A stretch of DNA of 64,000 nt from Conchocele bisecta. Taxonomy: Eukaryota; Mollusca; Bivalvia; Lucinida; Thyasiridae. The notes beneath the pieces were generated by a model. It saw nothing but the letters and a program-made list of their open reading frames with translations. It made no database searches and had not been told where the DNA came from. Where the stretch lies: assembly GCA_029237695.1 (NCBI GenBank), contig CM055279.1, positions 55,563,530 to 55,627,529 of the forward strand, read 5' to 3'. The position numbers and the translations under genes are program-made. Positions 11,840 through 22,166 of the stretch are shown here, one piece after another; position 1 is the stretch's first letter, and the number at the start of each line of letters is the position of its first letter.

Positions 11840-12782
11840 AAGCAAAGGCAAATAAATCCAGTCAGTCCAGCTGTAGGCGAAGTGGGCGAATTCCTTAGGT
11901 ATGTGTTCGATGACAGGAAATCGTCAGCGTCAACTATTAAGGGATACATGTCGGCGTTGGCCAGCTGTTTCAAGTTCAGTTCAGCGCTGACATGTAACAT
12001 AGGTTCAGACCCCAGTTTATCGGCGATGATTTCGTTCTTCACTAGGGAAAGACCAGTAGCTATATTAGTTACCCCTAAATGGAATCTAACAGTGGTTCTA
12101 TGGGCCTTAACCAAAGCTCCCTATGAGCCCATGTCACAGCTTCCCTTCTTGACTGGTCAGTCAAGACAGTGTTCCTCCTCGCTTTCGATTCGGTGAAAAG
12201 GAGGCGGGAATTACACGGGCTGTCCATGGACGACCAGAATCTGGTTTTTGGTAATGATTCCATTACTCTTGTTGCGAAGCTGGTTTCCTTGCTAAAACTC
12301 AGGTCCCAGGTAAGTATCCCCGACCGTTCGTGATCGCAGCCCTGTCCAAATCGGGTCAGTTATCCGCGACAGAAAACACGCTATGCCCAGTCAGGGCAAT
12401 TCGGCACTACATCTCAATGACTAATCCAACGAGAGGTATGTGCAAGAGACTTTTTATTCCATGCGTGGGTAATCAGGATCTATCTAAAGCGTCGGTTTCC
12501 AGATGGATATCTCTCGCGATACGCAGAGCATATCGATCCACTTCGGTTAAGGCGCTCAGAAAGTTATAAGTCAACGCCCATGAGGTAAGAGCAGTATCTA
12601 CATGCTTGGCATTCCTCAATAGAGTGCCCCTGGATAAGATAATGGAAGCGGCATCCTGGAAGTCTCATTCCACTTTTTCTCAGTTTTACTTACGTACACC
12701 GACGGCGCAAAGCTCAGATATTTACACATTAGGTCCCTTAGTCGCGGCTGGCAGGGTTAATTGTCGCGAGTGGGAAACATAA
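11840..12782 (+). pseudogene. DIRS tyrosine recombinase (broken)
   Basis: DIRS elements integrate with a tyrosine recombinase in place of an integrase. The N-terminal core-binding part is read at 11882-12190 (STIKGYMSALASCFKF, ALTKAPYEPMSQ). The catalytic domain follows in another frame: FLLAFDSVKRRRELHGLS holds the first arginine, AHEVRAVSTCLAFLNRVP the H-x-x-R motif, and WKSHSTFSQFYLR the final histidine/tyrosine segment. Breaks are a frameshift near 12150-12190, another near 12325 and an in-frame TAA at about 12567. The region ends at the stop at 12780-12782. The Polinton is inserted 30 bp further on. Confidence 0.8.
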
Positions 12783-12807
12783 TGTGTAAAAGGCTCATTT
12801 TTAAGCC

Positions 12808-12812
12808 TGTTG
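12808..12812. other. Left target-site duplication of the Polinton (TGTTG)
   Basis: TGTTG directly precedes the element start AGTAGTATATAAG and directly follows its end at 29633-29637. Polintons usually make 6-bp duplications. Here only 5 bp match, which means either a 5-bp duplication or one mutated base. Confidence 0.65.
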
Positions 12813-13049
12813 AGTAGTATATAAGAGTCACAATGATACCACCCCCTCTAGAAGGCACCGGCTACGTGCGGTGCCTCCCACCGCATGGTGGTATCATTGT
12901 TGACTCTTATAATACTACTTGGATTTTCCCCACTGTTCGGCGGGTATGTATGAGAACATATTTTTCATCAACCGCGAGACCATATATTTATGACATGAGA
13001 AGATACACCCTATTAGAGATAAGAATCCCTATGTTATACTCAGTATATT
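12813..13049 (+). repeat. Left terminal inverted repeat of the Polinton
   Basis: It is nearly identical in reverse complement to 29394-29632. The outer 107 bp (12813-12919) also fold on themselves: AGTAGTATATAAGAGTCA and GACTCTTATAATACTACT pair, as do ATGATACCACC and GGTGGTATCAT. A smaller inner hairpin (GGCACCG, loop, CGGTGCC) sits at the tip. Just inside, TTATACTCAGTATA recurs at about 13035 and 13122 as part of an 85-bp duplication. Confidence 0.9.
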
Positions 13050-13135
13050 ACAGCAATCTGTCATACATTTATTACAAATAAAATATAAACTTACACCCTA
13101 TTGAAGATAAAAATCTATTGGTTATACTCAGTATA

Positions 13136-13592
13136 ATGTCTACCATAAAGCAAATGAGAGAGCAAGCTAAGAGTTGGGGAATTTCCCTAAGAGGTTTGAG
13201 ACTCAAGAAAGATATAGCAGATAGGATAAGTGACGCGCGAGCCGTCGTCTACGAGGAGAGGCTGCGACGTGCGGTTTGATTTCGACGGACGACTGCCCGC
13301 TGACCCTGAAAAATGCTCCGAGAAATTGGAGAACGAGACGACGGCCAGTCTGCGTGCCACTGCTTACGCGCAGCGTGTAAAAGAAGATCCCAGCGCGCGT
13401 AGAAAACCACTATACAAGGCGTACTACAATAAGATTTATCAAGGGTTGGTTGGGAGACCTCCTAAGAGTAGGAGAGATATCGCCAGAGCTTTGGTGGAGG
13501 AGGGTCCCAGGATTCTCGCCGAAGAAGCTGAAGTTAGGGAAACTGTTGATAGGGGTAGGAGGAAGATAGTATGGACTTTCGAGAGGGGGTAG
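13136..13592 (+). pseudogene. SAP-like small basic protein of the Polinton (frameshifted)
   Basis: The first reading frame from the ATG at 13136 ends at the TGA at 13277 after 47 codons. It begins STIKQMREQAKSWGISLRG and continues LKKDIADRI, which resembles a SAP DNA-binding motif (two amphipathic helices around a Gly turn). The downstream frame up to 13592 continues a basic, helical protein (RATAYAQRVKEDPSARRKP, then KSRRDIARALVEEG). I read the two as one gene broken near 13270. It overlaps the start of the polymerase frame by about 20 bp. Function unknown; a DNA-binding role is an inference from the SAP-like part and the charge. Confidence 0.5.
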
Positions 13593-16500
13593 ATGGGGAG
13601 ATCGCTAATCGCATAATGAATAAAATTCGTCCAGAGATGACCACGGCGTGTTATCTGAGGTATTCGTGCTCGTATCGTATTAGGAACATCGAGAACGACG
13701 AAACGATGATCTATCACAAACAATCAAAGGGCAGTCCGTGGATAAACGAGATTTCCAAAGCGGAGAGTTGGATAACCGATAGAGAGAAAGGTCGAATGGA
13801 CATCGACAAAGTTGATAGACCAAACACAAAATGGACCTTCGTTCGTTGGATATCGGTCGAGGTGAAGATGATCATTGACGCTCAACAACTTCTCATGGGA
13901 GCAGGAAAACTCCCAGACTGGTTAAGACAGAAAAAGGGAATGTATTCCGTCGACACGTACGACGACTACTTGTGTCTGTTTAGGTGCATAGCCATCCACC
14001 GTGGAGGGAGACCAGACCGCTGTTGTGAGAAGGCACAAACTCTAGCTAACGAATATCTCGGTCACGATAACGGACCGGATAGTAAGGGAATTCCCCTGAA
14101 AGATATTAAGAAGGTCGAAGAGCACTTCAAGATGGGCATTCGCGTTTACGAGCCCACCACCGACGGAGTGTGGTACCTAATGAAGTGTCCGGCAAACTAC
14201 GACGCGGTTGGGGAGAAGACAATGACGATAGGAATGTTTGGAGGTCACTCGTTCCTCATAACGAACCTCCGCAAGATGACGAACGAGTACGGGTGCTCCG
14301 GATGCCAACAACGGTTCACAAAGTCGTGTAACATGCACAGGCACGCGACCACCTGCATGGGTGGGAAGACCGTGGTGACATGTCCAGGTAAGAGGGTAGA
14401 GAGACCGCAGTCGGCCTACGAGAAGGCGTTCTATCCTAAGGGGTCAGCGAGGTCGATTCAATGGTTGAACAGAGAAGAGGAGAGGGTGGGAAAGCACATA
14501 CATCACGCCGACTGGTCACGGTGGTGAGAGGTGGGTGGCCGGCGATCTGGTCGACGGTTACTGTCACGAGACTGAAACCGTGTTTCAGTTTCACGGATGC
14601 TACTGGCACGGGTGTCCGAGGCATTGCATGAGAGGTAACGCGAGATCGCTGTACAAGAGGACGAACATTCAAGACGCCAAGATAAGGGATGAGGGTTACG
14701 AGCTGGTGGTGATGTGGGAGTGCGATGGTTTGGGAATGAGGTGAATACCTACTATCCACAATCACCGCGCGAGGAGGAGACGACTCTGTACCCTCACCAG
14801 ATAGTCTATGACTTCTGAGGCGTATCTCGACAAGTCAAAAACCACTCAACCCACCAAAGACCTGACCTTCGAGGTCGAGCACGTTCCTATATCTGTGTCT
14901 TTGGGGGATACGATGCATGAAGGGATAACCCACATCTGCGAACGAGATCCTGACACGCTAGTCGAGAAGTTCGTGGTTGAGCTACAGATGAGAGGCAAGG
15001 CAATCAGGGAGGGGGTCAGGAAGAAGTATCTGCCGGTCGATATAGATATGCTATCGAAGTCTCAGCAAGCAAAGATTGTCTCTTGGATTGACCAAGTCCC
15101 GGTGGTGGGGTTCAACTGTAGCAGGTACGACCTGAACCTCATCAAGCAGTACTTTGTAGAGAAGTTGGCGGCCACCGTGAATAAGGTGATGGTCGGAAAG
15201 AGAGCCAGCACGACGATGTTTCTGTTTACCCCGGAGTTTAGATTTCTCGACATCATCCAGTATCTGGGACCCGGTACCACGTACGACCAGTGGGTTAAGG
15301 CGTACGACTGTAAAACGATAAAGTCTCACTTCCCGTACGATTGGTTCGATAGCGCGGACAAGCTCGACCATACTCGAAGTTGAAGGGTGAGTTCCTACTG
15401 TCGTTGTCCGAGTGGAAAGAGTGTAAGAAGGTATTCCAAGAAAATGGGATGAAGACGTTCAAGGAATGGTTGCAACACTACAACGACTTGGATGTCGGAC
15501 CGTTCCTGGAGGCTCTGACTAAGATGACGGAGTTCTACAGAGGAAGAGTTGTGGATATACTCAAGGATGCTGTGTCTCTGCCCGGTGTTTCCCTTCAGTA
15601 CCTACTCCGCGGGTCGATCGATGGGAAGGCGGACACGCCCGAGCTGTGGTCGCCGAAGTCTGAAACTTATGAGATGATGAAGCAGGGATTGGTCGGTGGT
15701 CCGTCCATAGTGTTCTCCAGATACGCAGAGGCTGGCAGGTCGACGATCAGGGGTCAGTCGGTAGGAGGAGAGGTGTCGGGAGGAGAAGATGTGCAAGGCG
15801 GTGATGGGTACGACGCCAATGCGCTGTATCTGTCTACCCTGTCGAAAGACATGCCGTGCGGGGAGGAGACGATATTGACGTGTGACGACCCGGAAAGACA
15901 GTCGTATATAGACTTTTCTTTCGTGAGGAAGGTCAGGAGTGAAAAGTGGTTCGGATTTGCGGAGTTGGATATAGAGGTCCCGGAAACGTTGTTGAGAGAC
16001 AAGTTCTCGGAAATGTCACCGCTGTTTGTTAATCAGAAGTCGATGAGAACGAGGTTCCGCAGCACATGAAGGACTACCTGGCCGGGACCAGGAGGAAAAG
16101 GGTCGAAGGACAGAGAAAGCTCGTGGGGGCAATGTCCGCCAAGAAGATGATCATATACTCCCCACTGTTAAAGTGGTATCTGGAGCACAGTCTGATCGTC
16201 AAGGCGGTGCATAGGGTGATAGACTACACGCCCGGCAAACCGTTTCAATGGTTCGTGGAAGAGGTCACCGCTGCCAGACGGATGGGGGACGTAGACAAGA
16301 GCAAGGCGGTGTTGGCGGAGATATTCAAACTGGTTGGCAACGCGTGTTGTGGCAAGCTGATAGAGGCACAAGAGAGACACCTGAACACCACATATACGAA
16401 GGATGAGAAGACTGTCGACCGGGCACTGAGGTCGGCGTGGTTCGAAGACCTGGAGGAGATTGGGGAGTCTTACGAGATATCGAAGTGGTGATCAACAGAC

Positions 16501-17027
16501 CGTTTCAGTGTGGCATAGGGGTCTACCAGTTGGCCAAGCTCCGGATGCTGGAGTTCTACTACGACTTCTTGGACAAGTACGTGGATCGCGGAGATTTCAA
16601 ACTTATACAGATGGACACTGACAGTATGTACTTCGCGGTGTCTGAGAAGACGCTGGCGGAGGTGGTGAGAAAGAAGATGAAGAGAAAGTTCAATAAGGAG
16701 AAGACCGAGTGGTTGGCGTGGACGCGTGGAGCAACAGAACTGCCGGGATTGTTCAAGCTGGAATTCGAATGAGATAGAGCCATCGCTCTGTGTAGCAAGT
16801 GTTACTACGTGAGTGGTGACGGAAAATCTAAGCACTCGGCCAAGGGGATGTCGAAGAGATCTAACGATCTGACTTGGGGAAGATACAAGAGTGCTCTCGA
16901 AGGGGGTAGGGATATGGCGGAGAACAGGGGATTCCGAATGGTTAACGGGGTGATGAAGACGTACAGGCAGGAGAAGTTGGGGTTGTCGGCGTACTACGAC
17001 AAGAGGAGAGTGATGGAAGACGGGTAG
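13571..17027 (+). pseudogene. polB: Polinton protein-primed DNA polymerase B (broken)
   Basis: The gene would encode the replicative polymerase of the element. Order of parts: an N-terminal region with a C2H2 finger (CSGCQQRFTKSCNMHRHATTC at about 14300-14360); an endonuclease-like block (FQFHGCYWHGCP, about 14590-14625); the 3'-5' exonuclease (motif I split at about 14815; VVGFNCSRYDLNLIK; a DIIQYLGPGTTYDQW region); then polymerase motif A (GYDANALYLSTLS, about 15810), motif B (IFKLVGNACCGKLIE, about 16320) and motif C (QMDTDSMYFA, about 16610). Breaks are frameshifts near 14525, 14815, 15380, 16050 and 16480, plus TGA stops at 14742 and 16770. The catalytic residues of motifs A and C remain recognisable, but no continuous product is possible. 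Confidence 0.9.
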
Positions 17028-17075
17028 CACACAGAGCCTATAGGATAGGTAAAAAAGGATAGAATACTAAAGACT

Positions 17076-18110
17076 CTAACAATCCGGGGGTAGCTGGGTG
17101 TCAGAAGGTACCATAAGAAGTTCTTCGCAAACAAAACCGCGAGATGGACCATCAGCCAAATAATAGAGCATGGGCTCATCGGGTTTGGTAATAGAGCGAT
17201 CCAGATGATATACATTCAGAGACCACACGGGATCAGTCGCGCGGCGGCTGCCACCTTCGAGCTCTCCCGGTTGATAGAGGTACCGGACGTCAACATCCGA
17301 TGGAAGCGCAATCGGCGATTGCTGCTCCTCTAAACCAACGGGTCGTCCGCGCGAGACGGCAGAGGGCTTGCTCGTCACCTTTTTAGACTTGATGGCATCT
17401 ACGGGCTTCTTACCTATCAATCTGGTCACCTCTCCGTTCAGTGCGGAGACCACGGCGGGCAGTCTGGCCACCCACTCGGTCGATCGCGAATGAGGGTCTA
17501 CAAGTTCTTTAGCATATTGGTGTCCGAACAGCCTCTCAGCCAGGGTTCGATTGAACCGCTCCACGATCCCCTGGTCCCGGTGGATGTTGACGCGGCCGCG
17601 TCTGATAGAAACTTTGTGCTTAGACAATAGATGAGAGATCGCGCCCATGAACTCGCGGCCGGGATCGACCTGGAGAAGATTCGGCCATTTGAGAGGACTC
17701 CTCTTATATATTCGGAAAGAGCCTTGGCCACCTCCTTAGACTCTTTAGTGGCCAACGGCTCAGCCCCCTTATAACGACTCGCTACGTCAACGATTGTCAG
17801 TGCGTACTTGTACGTTTTGTGACCGACGCGATCGTGAGGGAGAAACAGGAGATCCGCTTGGTGAACTTGGTTCGGCACCGGCACGATCGTCGAATTTCGG
17901 GCGCGGAATATTGTGAGGCGCGGGTAAATAGATCTGCCAGATGGCCTGCTTCTTGAGCCATTCCTTGACAGCGTTTTCTGAAACCTTGGTCGCCGCCGCG
18001 AGGTTCTTGATGGCCGCGAGTCCCTTCCAGTAGCCACGTGGGCTATAGTATGTATTCGACAGCTTGCGCGTTAGTTTGGTATCAAGTTTGCGCGTGTTCA
18101 TCGTATGCAA
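17076..18110 (-). pseudogene. Polinton retroviral-type integrase (broken)
   Basis: This integrase (rve fold, DDE) would insert the element. The frame from the ATG at 18110 gives a short N-terminal region (TYYSPRGYWKGLAAIKNLAA). The second frame holds the first catalytic aspartate in VHQADLLFLPHDRVGHKTY and YALTIVDVASRYKGAEPL. The third holds the second aspartate (LLQVDPGREFMGAISHLL) and the glutamate (NIHRDQGIVERFNRTLAERL). A C-terminal chromo/SH3-like region includes DPVWSLNVYHLDRS and LYYLADGPSRGFVCEELLMVP. Two frameshifts, near 17900 and near 17720, break it. It faces the polymerase gene tail to tail with about 48 bp between the stops. Confidence 0.9.
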
Positions 18111-18135
18111 AGTATTCTAATATATCGGACAATCT

Positions 18136-18432
18136 TCAACATGCCCTCGCCAGTTCGTCCGGTAACTGCGTCGTTAATAATAAACCTTTGTTGGAAGTAC
18201 AATCGCGATTGGTTAAGTTCTGAAGGAACTCGGAGGAATCTAATTCATCGATTGGAGTTGAGGAGGATTCTAACATCCGCTTTGCGAAAAGGGTGGCCGC
18301 TTTTTCATCCTCGCGCCACGTCTCGAGAGAATCTCGGGCCAGACGAATCATACTCTTTGCACCAGCTATACGATGTTTTTGGGCAGTGTAGCCTACATCG
18401 ATCATAGCGTAATAAAGTTCGTCAACTAACAT
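18136..18432 (-). CDS. Small helical Polinton protein, unknown function
   Basis: An intact 98-codon frame (MLVDELYYAMIDVGYTAQKH...) with charged, helix-prone sequence and no membrane segment. It lies directly upstream of the integrase on the same strand (26 bp gap) and downstream of an AT-rich gap (18433-18472, with AATTAATTAATT). I do not recognise a family. Being uninterrupted among broken neighbours gives weak support for a real gene. Confidence 0.5.
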   Translation of the reverse strand: MLVDELYYAMIDVGYTAQKHRIAGAKSMIRLARDSLETWREDEKAATLFAKRMLESSSTPIDELDSSEFLQNLTNRDCTSNKGLLLTTQLPDELARAC

Positions 18433-18472
18433 CGTTCTATATATATATTTTTATAAAAAAAAATTGTTTTAA

Positions 18473-18911
18473 TTAATTAATTTGTTCAATATAGTAGCCG
18501 ACGAGACCCACCACACCCATTCCCACGACGATGAACGCGATCTCGCGGTCTTTTTGGGCCTCTGACGGTACATAGAAATCTGAAAGTTGGGGCTCGGGAT
18601 TCATTGGATCGAGACTTTTCTGCGGATATGCCAGCGCGTACTCGCAGTTGGCTTCTTCAACGTTCTGGAAAGTTTGCGCGGCGTGATTCTCACGGCGCAG
18701 CTCTTCGTTGACCCAGTCCAGATGGGCGGTTCGTTTTTTCGACCACGCTTCCAAACCCTTTGCGCTATTGAGTTTGTTCTACAGCTAAATCGTGACGCTT
18801 GCGCTCCTCATCCACGTCCGATTTTCCTATTTTCGAGAATATAAAGTTGCTACCGCTGAACGCCAATGCGTTTACAAGTGCGCCACCTATCATTATTCCG
18901 ATCGAAGCCAT
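18473..18911 (-). pseudogene. Polinton small membrane protein with two hydrophobic ends (frameshifted)
   Basis: The start ATG at 18911 opens MASIGIMIGGALVNALAFSG, a glycine/alanine-rich hydrophobic N-terminus. It is followed by a charged helix (KSDVDEERKRHDLAVEQTQ) and stops by frameshift near 18770. The second frame carries on the charged helix (EAWSKKRTAHLDWVNEELRR) and ends with a hydrophobic segment (IAFIVVGMGVVGLVGYYIE) at about 18480-18540. A protein of this layout is, from memory, widespread in Polintons. Its role is unknown; membrane or virion association is inference. Confidence 0.65.
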
Positions 18912-18924
18912 TTATTTCCATATA

Positions 18925-19146
18925 TTAGCAGGTAGAATTCAACAATTTAATTATATAATCTCGGGTCCAAACTGAGGCCGCTACATCTAAGGTCGCGAGC
19001 CCTGCGTCTCTCACAGTAAAGTCCAATTTGGGAGTGGACCCTCCTAGAGCCATCTTTGATAGTCGAGCATACCCGATACTGAAACCCGATATCACCACGG
19101 CGTGATAAAGCGCATTCACTATCATTTTACCATCTTGTTCAGCCAT
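18925..19146 (-). CDS. Polinton small conserved protein (73 aa)
   Basis: An intact frame beginning MAEQDGKMIVNALYHAVVIS, with a hydrophobic middle (VVISGFSIGYARL) and a second mildly hydrophobic part (LATLDVAASVWTRDYIIKLL). I recall similar short proteins beside the previous gene in other Polintons. It ends 13 bp before the next minus-strand start codon at 18911, so the group is tightly packed. Function unknown. Confidence 0.65.
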   Translation of the reverse strand: MAEQDGKMIVNALYHAVVISGFSIGYARLSKMALGGSTPKLDFTVRDAGLATLDVAASVWTRDYIIKLLNSTC

Positions 19147-19154
19147 TGTTATAA

Positions 19155-19682
19155 TTATTGCATATAAAAGGGATCGCGATCAATGTTTAAATGGGGTTTC
19201 CATAACTTTTTAGGAACCGCCGTTGGAGTGCAATCGGGTTCAACAGTGTTGTTGAGGGCTGTTCTGTTGTAGAGATGGTAAAGCAAACTCAGGGTGCCCA
19301 CAACTATCAGACCACCACCAACAAACCACGGGGTCCAATCAGTTGGAGCAATCGGTTCCGGGGGTGTTGTTGCACTCGGAACCGATTGCAGATGTTTTGC
19401 TGTCTCTGTCCCCAATCTCGATTGGAGTTTGGCCTCCCGAAGCTCGGCGAGTATTTTATCTTGTTTAACTTTTCGGGTGGCAGCCGCCGCCCGCCCAGCT
19501 GCCTGTCTTTTTGGGTTTTTATGTCGTGTAATCGGGTTCAACTCCAACTCCAATGGTGGTTGGTATTGGGTTGGAAGTGCTGTAATCGGGTTCGAAATTG
19601 GAGTTGCAATCGGGTTCAACAGTGTTGAAGCAATCGGGGATTGCGGTTCCGTCACTCTCGCGGGTGTGTCTTGTGTCATCAT
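19155..19682 (-). CDS. Polinton basic protein with one transmembrane segment (175 aa)
   Basis: The N-terminal third is proline- and asparagine-rich and contains repeated NPI/ANPI-like words. It is followed by a lysine/arginine-rich helix (KNPKRQAAGRAAAATRKVKQ, then ILAELREAKLQSRLG) and a hydrophobic membrane segment (WFVGGGLIVVGTLSLLYHLY, about residues 120-140). The first 164 bp overlap the end of the upstream gene in another frame. The overlapping DNA is built from repeated AATCGGGTTCAA words, so low complexity may have extended both frames. Function unknown. Confidence 0.6.
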   Translation of the reverse strand: MMTQDTPARVTEPQSPIASTLLNPIATPISNPITALPTQYQPPLELELNPITRHKNPKRQAAGRAAAATRKVKQDKILAELREAKLQSRLGTETAKHLQSVPSATTPPEPIAPTDWTPWFVGGGLIVVGTLSLLYHLYNRTALNNTVEPDCTPTAVPKKLWKPHLNIDRDPFYMQ

Positions 19683-20220
19683 TTTCTGAGCTTATAGTTC
19701 GTGGGCATATATGTCCAAATTGACAGTGTTTACCCGTGGTCAACGCGGTTGTCAGTGGAGCTAAGTACATTCCAAACTTGTGATAAATTGAGCAGCAGGC
19801 TGTTCTAAGAGTGTGTCCTATAAAAGGGTCAGTCTCTAGATCGTGAATCAACCCCTCGGTGTTTGGTATAGGGAAAAGTATACTAACGGCGGTGGCGTAC
19901 AAATGAATAGCCGCCGATCCAAGAGTTTTTGTCATCTCTGCTCGCAATTTGGATTCGTATCGCGCATACATTTTATCAATCTCCGCATCTGACATCTTAT
20001 CCACCTGACAAACTGAGAGACGCCTACCGAGATAATGCTCCGACTGTCCCCCAGCAACCAGCGCAGCTAGACGCTCGCGTCGCGCCGCATTTTCATTCGT
20101 ATCGGCCCCAATCGCGATTGTCAATCCCGATTGCTCTGTCGGATCATTATCTTTCAGGATGTCAGCAGTCGGAGTTGAGGTTTCTTCCATTAGCTGATCG
20201 AGAAGTTCGTCGCAGTTCAT
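19519..20220 (-). CDS. Conserved Polinton protein of unknown function
   Basis: I take the ATG at 20220 (MNCDELLDQLMEETSTPTAD) as the start and not the longer frame from 20322, because it sits directly after a shared AT-rich motif. The acidic N-terminus is followed by a conserved core: VDKMSDAEIDKMYARYESKL, MTKTLGSAAIHLYATAVSIL, DLETDPFIGHTLRTACCSIY and YLAPLTTALTTGKHCQFGH. From memory this core recurs in Polintons of many animals, always uncharacterised. The low-complexity tail after the core overlaps the next gene. The frame is intact. Confidence 0.65.
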   Translation of the reverse strand: MNCDELLDQLMEETSTPTADILKDNDPTEQSGLTIAIGADTNENAARRERLAALVAGGQSEHYLGRRLSVCQVDKMSDAEIDKMYARYESKLRAEMTKTLGSAAIHLYATAVSILFPIPNTEGLIHDLETDPFIGHTLRTACCSIYHKFGMYLAPLTTALTTGKHCQFGHICPRTISSENDDTRHTRESDGTAIPDCFNTVEPDCNSNFEPDYSTSNPIPTTIGVGVEPDYTT

Positions 20221-20238
20221 TTTTCTTAAAATTAATTT
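20221..20238 (-). promoter_or_regulatory. AT-rich near-palindrome directly before a Polinton start codon
   Basis: Read on the minus strand, AAATTAATTTTAAGAAAA runs straight into the ATG at 20220. The same AATTAATTTTAAGAAAA word lies at 22081-22102 and 25673-25694, each at a gene boundary of this element. A promoter or leader function is inference. Confidence 0.45.
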
Positions 20239-20480
20239 AACTATTCTAACAAGTCTCATCACTTTAACATATTTATTTATTACAAAAATAATAAAAGCGC
20301 ACCACCCGATACTTATGATCACCGTTATGCTCGCAACAAAGCTTGCAGCGGAACACCAAATTGTTCAGCATTTGTTCAACATTTGCTAAGCATTTCTTCA
20401 GCAATTGCTAATTGAAAAAATTAATTGTTAAGCATTTACTCAGCAGTTACTAATTTCCTTAATTTTTTCAAAATTATTTA
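20239..20480. other. AT-rich spacer with short degenerate repeats
   Basis: No gene is seen. The spacer between two minus-strand genes holds reiterated words (GTTCAGCATTTG, GTTCAACATTTG, CTAAGCATTT, CAGCAATTGC, AAGCATTTACTCAGC) and two AATTAATTG-like stretches. Confidence 0.5.
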
Positions 20481-21150
20481 TTAATTGATAACTTTATAAG
20501 CAGTTGGTTGATCAGTCTTTAGCAGAAGCTTGGCGTGCTTAGTTTCGGAAAGCATCTGTCGAACCTCCAGGCGCTCCTCGCGCGTTGGGATAACGTCATT
20601 CTCTCGAAGACAGTCATCGAATGAGTCTCCGTCCTTGCAGTGAAAGAGGGCGATCCATTTCGTTTGCTCGCGCCAGATCCTTTGAGGACGGCGTTGTATT
20701 TTTGAGTGGAGATCCTACCATACGCTTTGCCTCGCATGGCGGCCAGAAAATGCGAGCTCAGAAGAGCATGTCCTTCTTTTTGGTCATCGCCGCCTTGGCC
20801 GAGCAGTCGTCAATCACGTATAGGGTGGGCTCACCCTGGAATCTTTGGTATAAACCACGCAACCAATCGTGAAGCCTATCACCCGGGTCAATAACGTATA
20901 CCTCAGGGTCGGTCCATATCCACGGGCGCCGCTGATAAGTATCATTGTGCCGCACAGTGGGACACAGGATCACAATGTGACGAAATGCATCGCGGTAGGA
21001 CTCCTCGAGCAAGTCGAGGATGAAAACCGTTTTTCCACATCCTGTCTGCCCACATATTATGGCAGAGTGAGCATCTCCAATCGTGAATTGGTATTGATTG
21101 CTAGATGATTTTTTTATTAAATCAGTAGATCGCTGATACGTATCGGCCAT
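20481..21150 (-). pseudogene. Polinton packaging ATPase, FtsK/HerA-A32 type (broken)
   Basis: It would be the genome-packaging motor ATPase. The ATG at 21150 overlaps the end of the capsid gene by 29 bp. Walker A is GQTGCGKT at about 21045; Walker B is TLYVIDDCSA at about 20815. The reading frame stops at 20758. The expected continuation (an LAFSGRHAR-like block, then TQKYNAVLKDL and ENDVIP) is found in other frames down to about 20500, so there are at least two indels near 20755 and 20715. The start and the nucleotide-binding core are intact; the C-terminal third is scrambled. Confidence 0.88.
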
Positions 21151-22081
21151 CTTCGATGTTCAGTTGTGCGTCTGTAATTATATATAAGTACACGTTCAAT
21201 GGCCTGGCTCCGTCCGCCTCTTTGGTTATCTGGATCGTCACACCCTCACTAGCGTTCTCAACTTGGCGTCCGCTACCGTTTATTTGGTCATCGTCGCTGG
21301 CTATACCTTTCATCGAGCGGGCGGGTACGTTGACATTAATATTCCACAATGTGTCGCCTTTGTCTTTCGTCATCTTGCGATGGCGAAGAACTCGGTCGTA
21401 AAGTATGGCAACGCGCCCGGCGTACTGGGTTCTGATCAATCGCGCGAGTTCGGGCATCGTGACCATGTCGTACTCCAGCGAAACATTGTCGATCGTATAC
21501 GTCGATAACATGTCGGTGGTTATGAGAACTCGGCCGTAGTCGTTGAACGTTAGTTCGTTTTCGAGGCGGTCAGCCAAAGCACTCTGATAGTAGGGCATGT
21601 GGCTCTCCAGCAACTCAAAGTCGAGCGGGATGTAGAAGCGGTTGCCGTAAGCGCCCGCGACCGCGTTGTCACTCGCGTTGTTATCTGCCTTGTTAGCAGC
21701 CCCGATTCTAAGTTTGGTTACGTTCTTATTTTTGCTGGTGTCAATACCCTGATAGACAGCGTTTTCGCGCTCTTGTGCCGTCTTCCACAGGTCCTGATAT
21801 CATATCATAGTCTTCTTGACTATGGCGCGACCCAGGTTCTGAACGACGGTTCGGTCCTCGTCCATCGACGTCAGCGAAATAGTGAAAGCAAGGCGAACAG
21901 TACCCGGCACAATGACGTCGTGAGTTCCGAGGTTGGGGATGCGGACTAAGAGCTGCTGGTTCTGGTCGATCGTCGATGGGTTGTTCGTAATAACGACACT
22001 CTGTCTCACGCCTTTTGCCCCGAGGGGCTCACGCAGTCTGCGGTATGTATTGAGTTTGCGACCGTATTGACTCGAAGACAT
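21122..22081 (-). pseudogene. Polinton major capsid protein, frameshifted and internally deleted
   Basis: The start ATG at 22081 opens a conserved N-terminal block (RQSVVITNNPSTIDQNQQLL, VPGTVRLAFTISLTSMDEDR, NLGRAIVKK) that I associate with the double-jelly-roll capsid protein of Polintons. The frame breaks near 21800. Other frames carry the middle (LESHMPYYQSALADRLENEL, VSLEYDMVTMPELARLIRTQY, YDRVLRHRKM). After PARSMKGI, at about 21300, the sequence jumps straight to what I recall as the extreme C-terminus (SEGVTIQITKEADGARPLNV, YLYIITDAQLNIEDGRYVSA). The total is about 320 codons against roughly 600-650 usual, so about half the gene, including most of the second jelly roll, is missing. Confidence 0.75.
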
Positions 22082-22102
22082 AATTAATTTTAAGAAAATT
22101 AG
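22081..22102 (-). promoter_or_regulatory. AT-rich near-palindrome before the capsid start codon
   Basis: TAATTAATTTTAAGAAAATT begins at the first base of the capsid start codon. It contains the near-palindrome AATTTTAAGAAAATT also found at 20221-20238 (part) and 25673-25694. It lies between the divergent starts of the capsid gene (minus) and the gene at 22167 (plus), and could serve either. Confidence 0.45.
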
Positions 22103-22166
22103 TGAAACTATTAAACCCGTATGGTTTTGTCTTTAATACATAATTAATAATTTTGAAAAAATTAAA

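Noticed and set aside
13230..13592. Independent intact gene of 120 codons
   Set aside because: It lacks a natural start and continues the SAP-like frame from 13136 after a frameshift.
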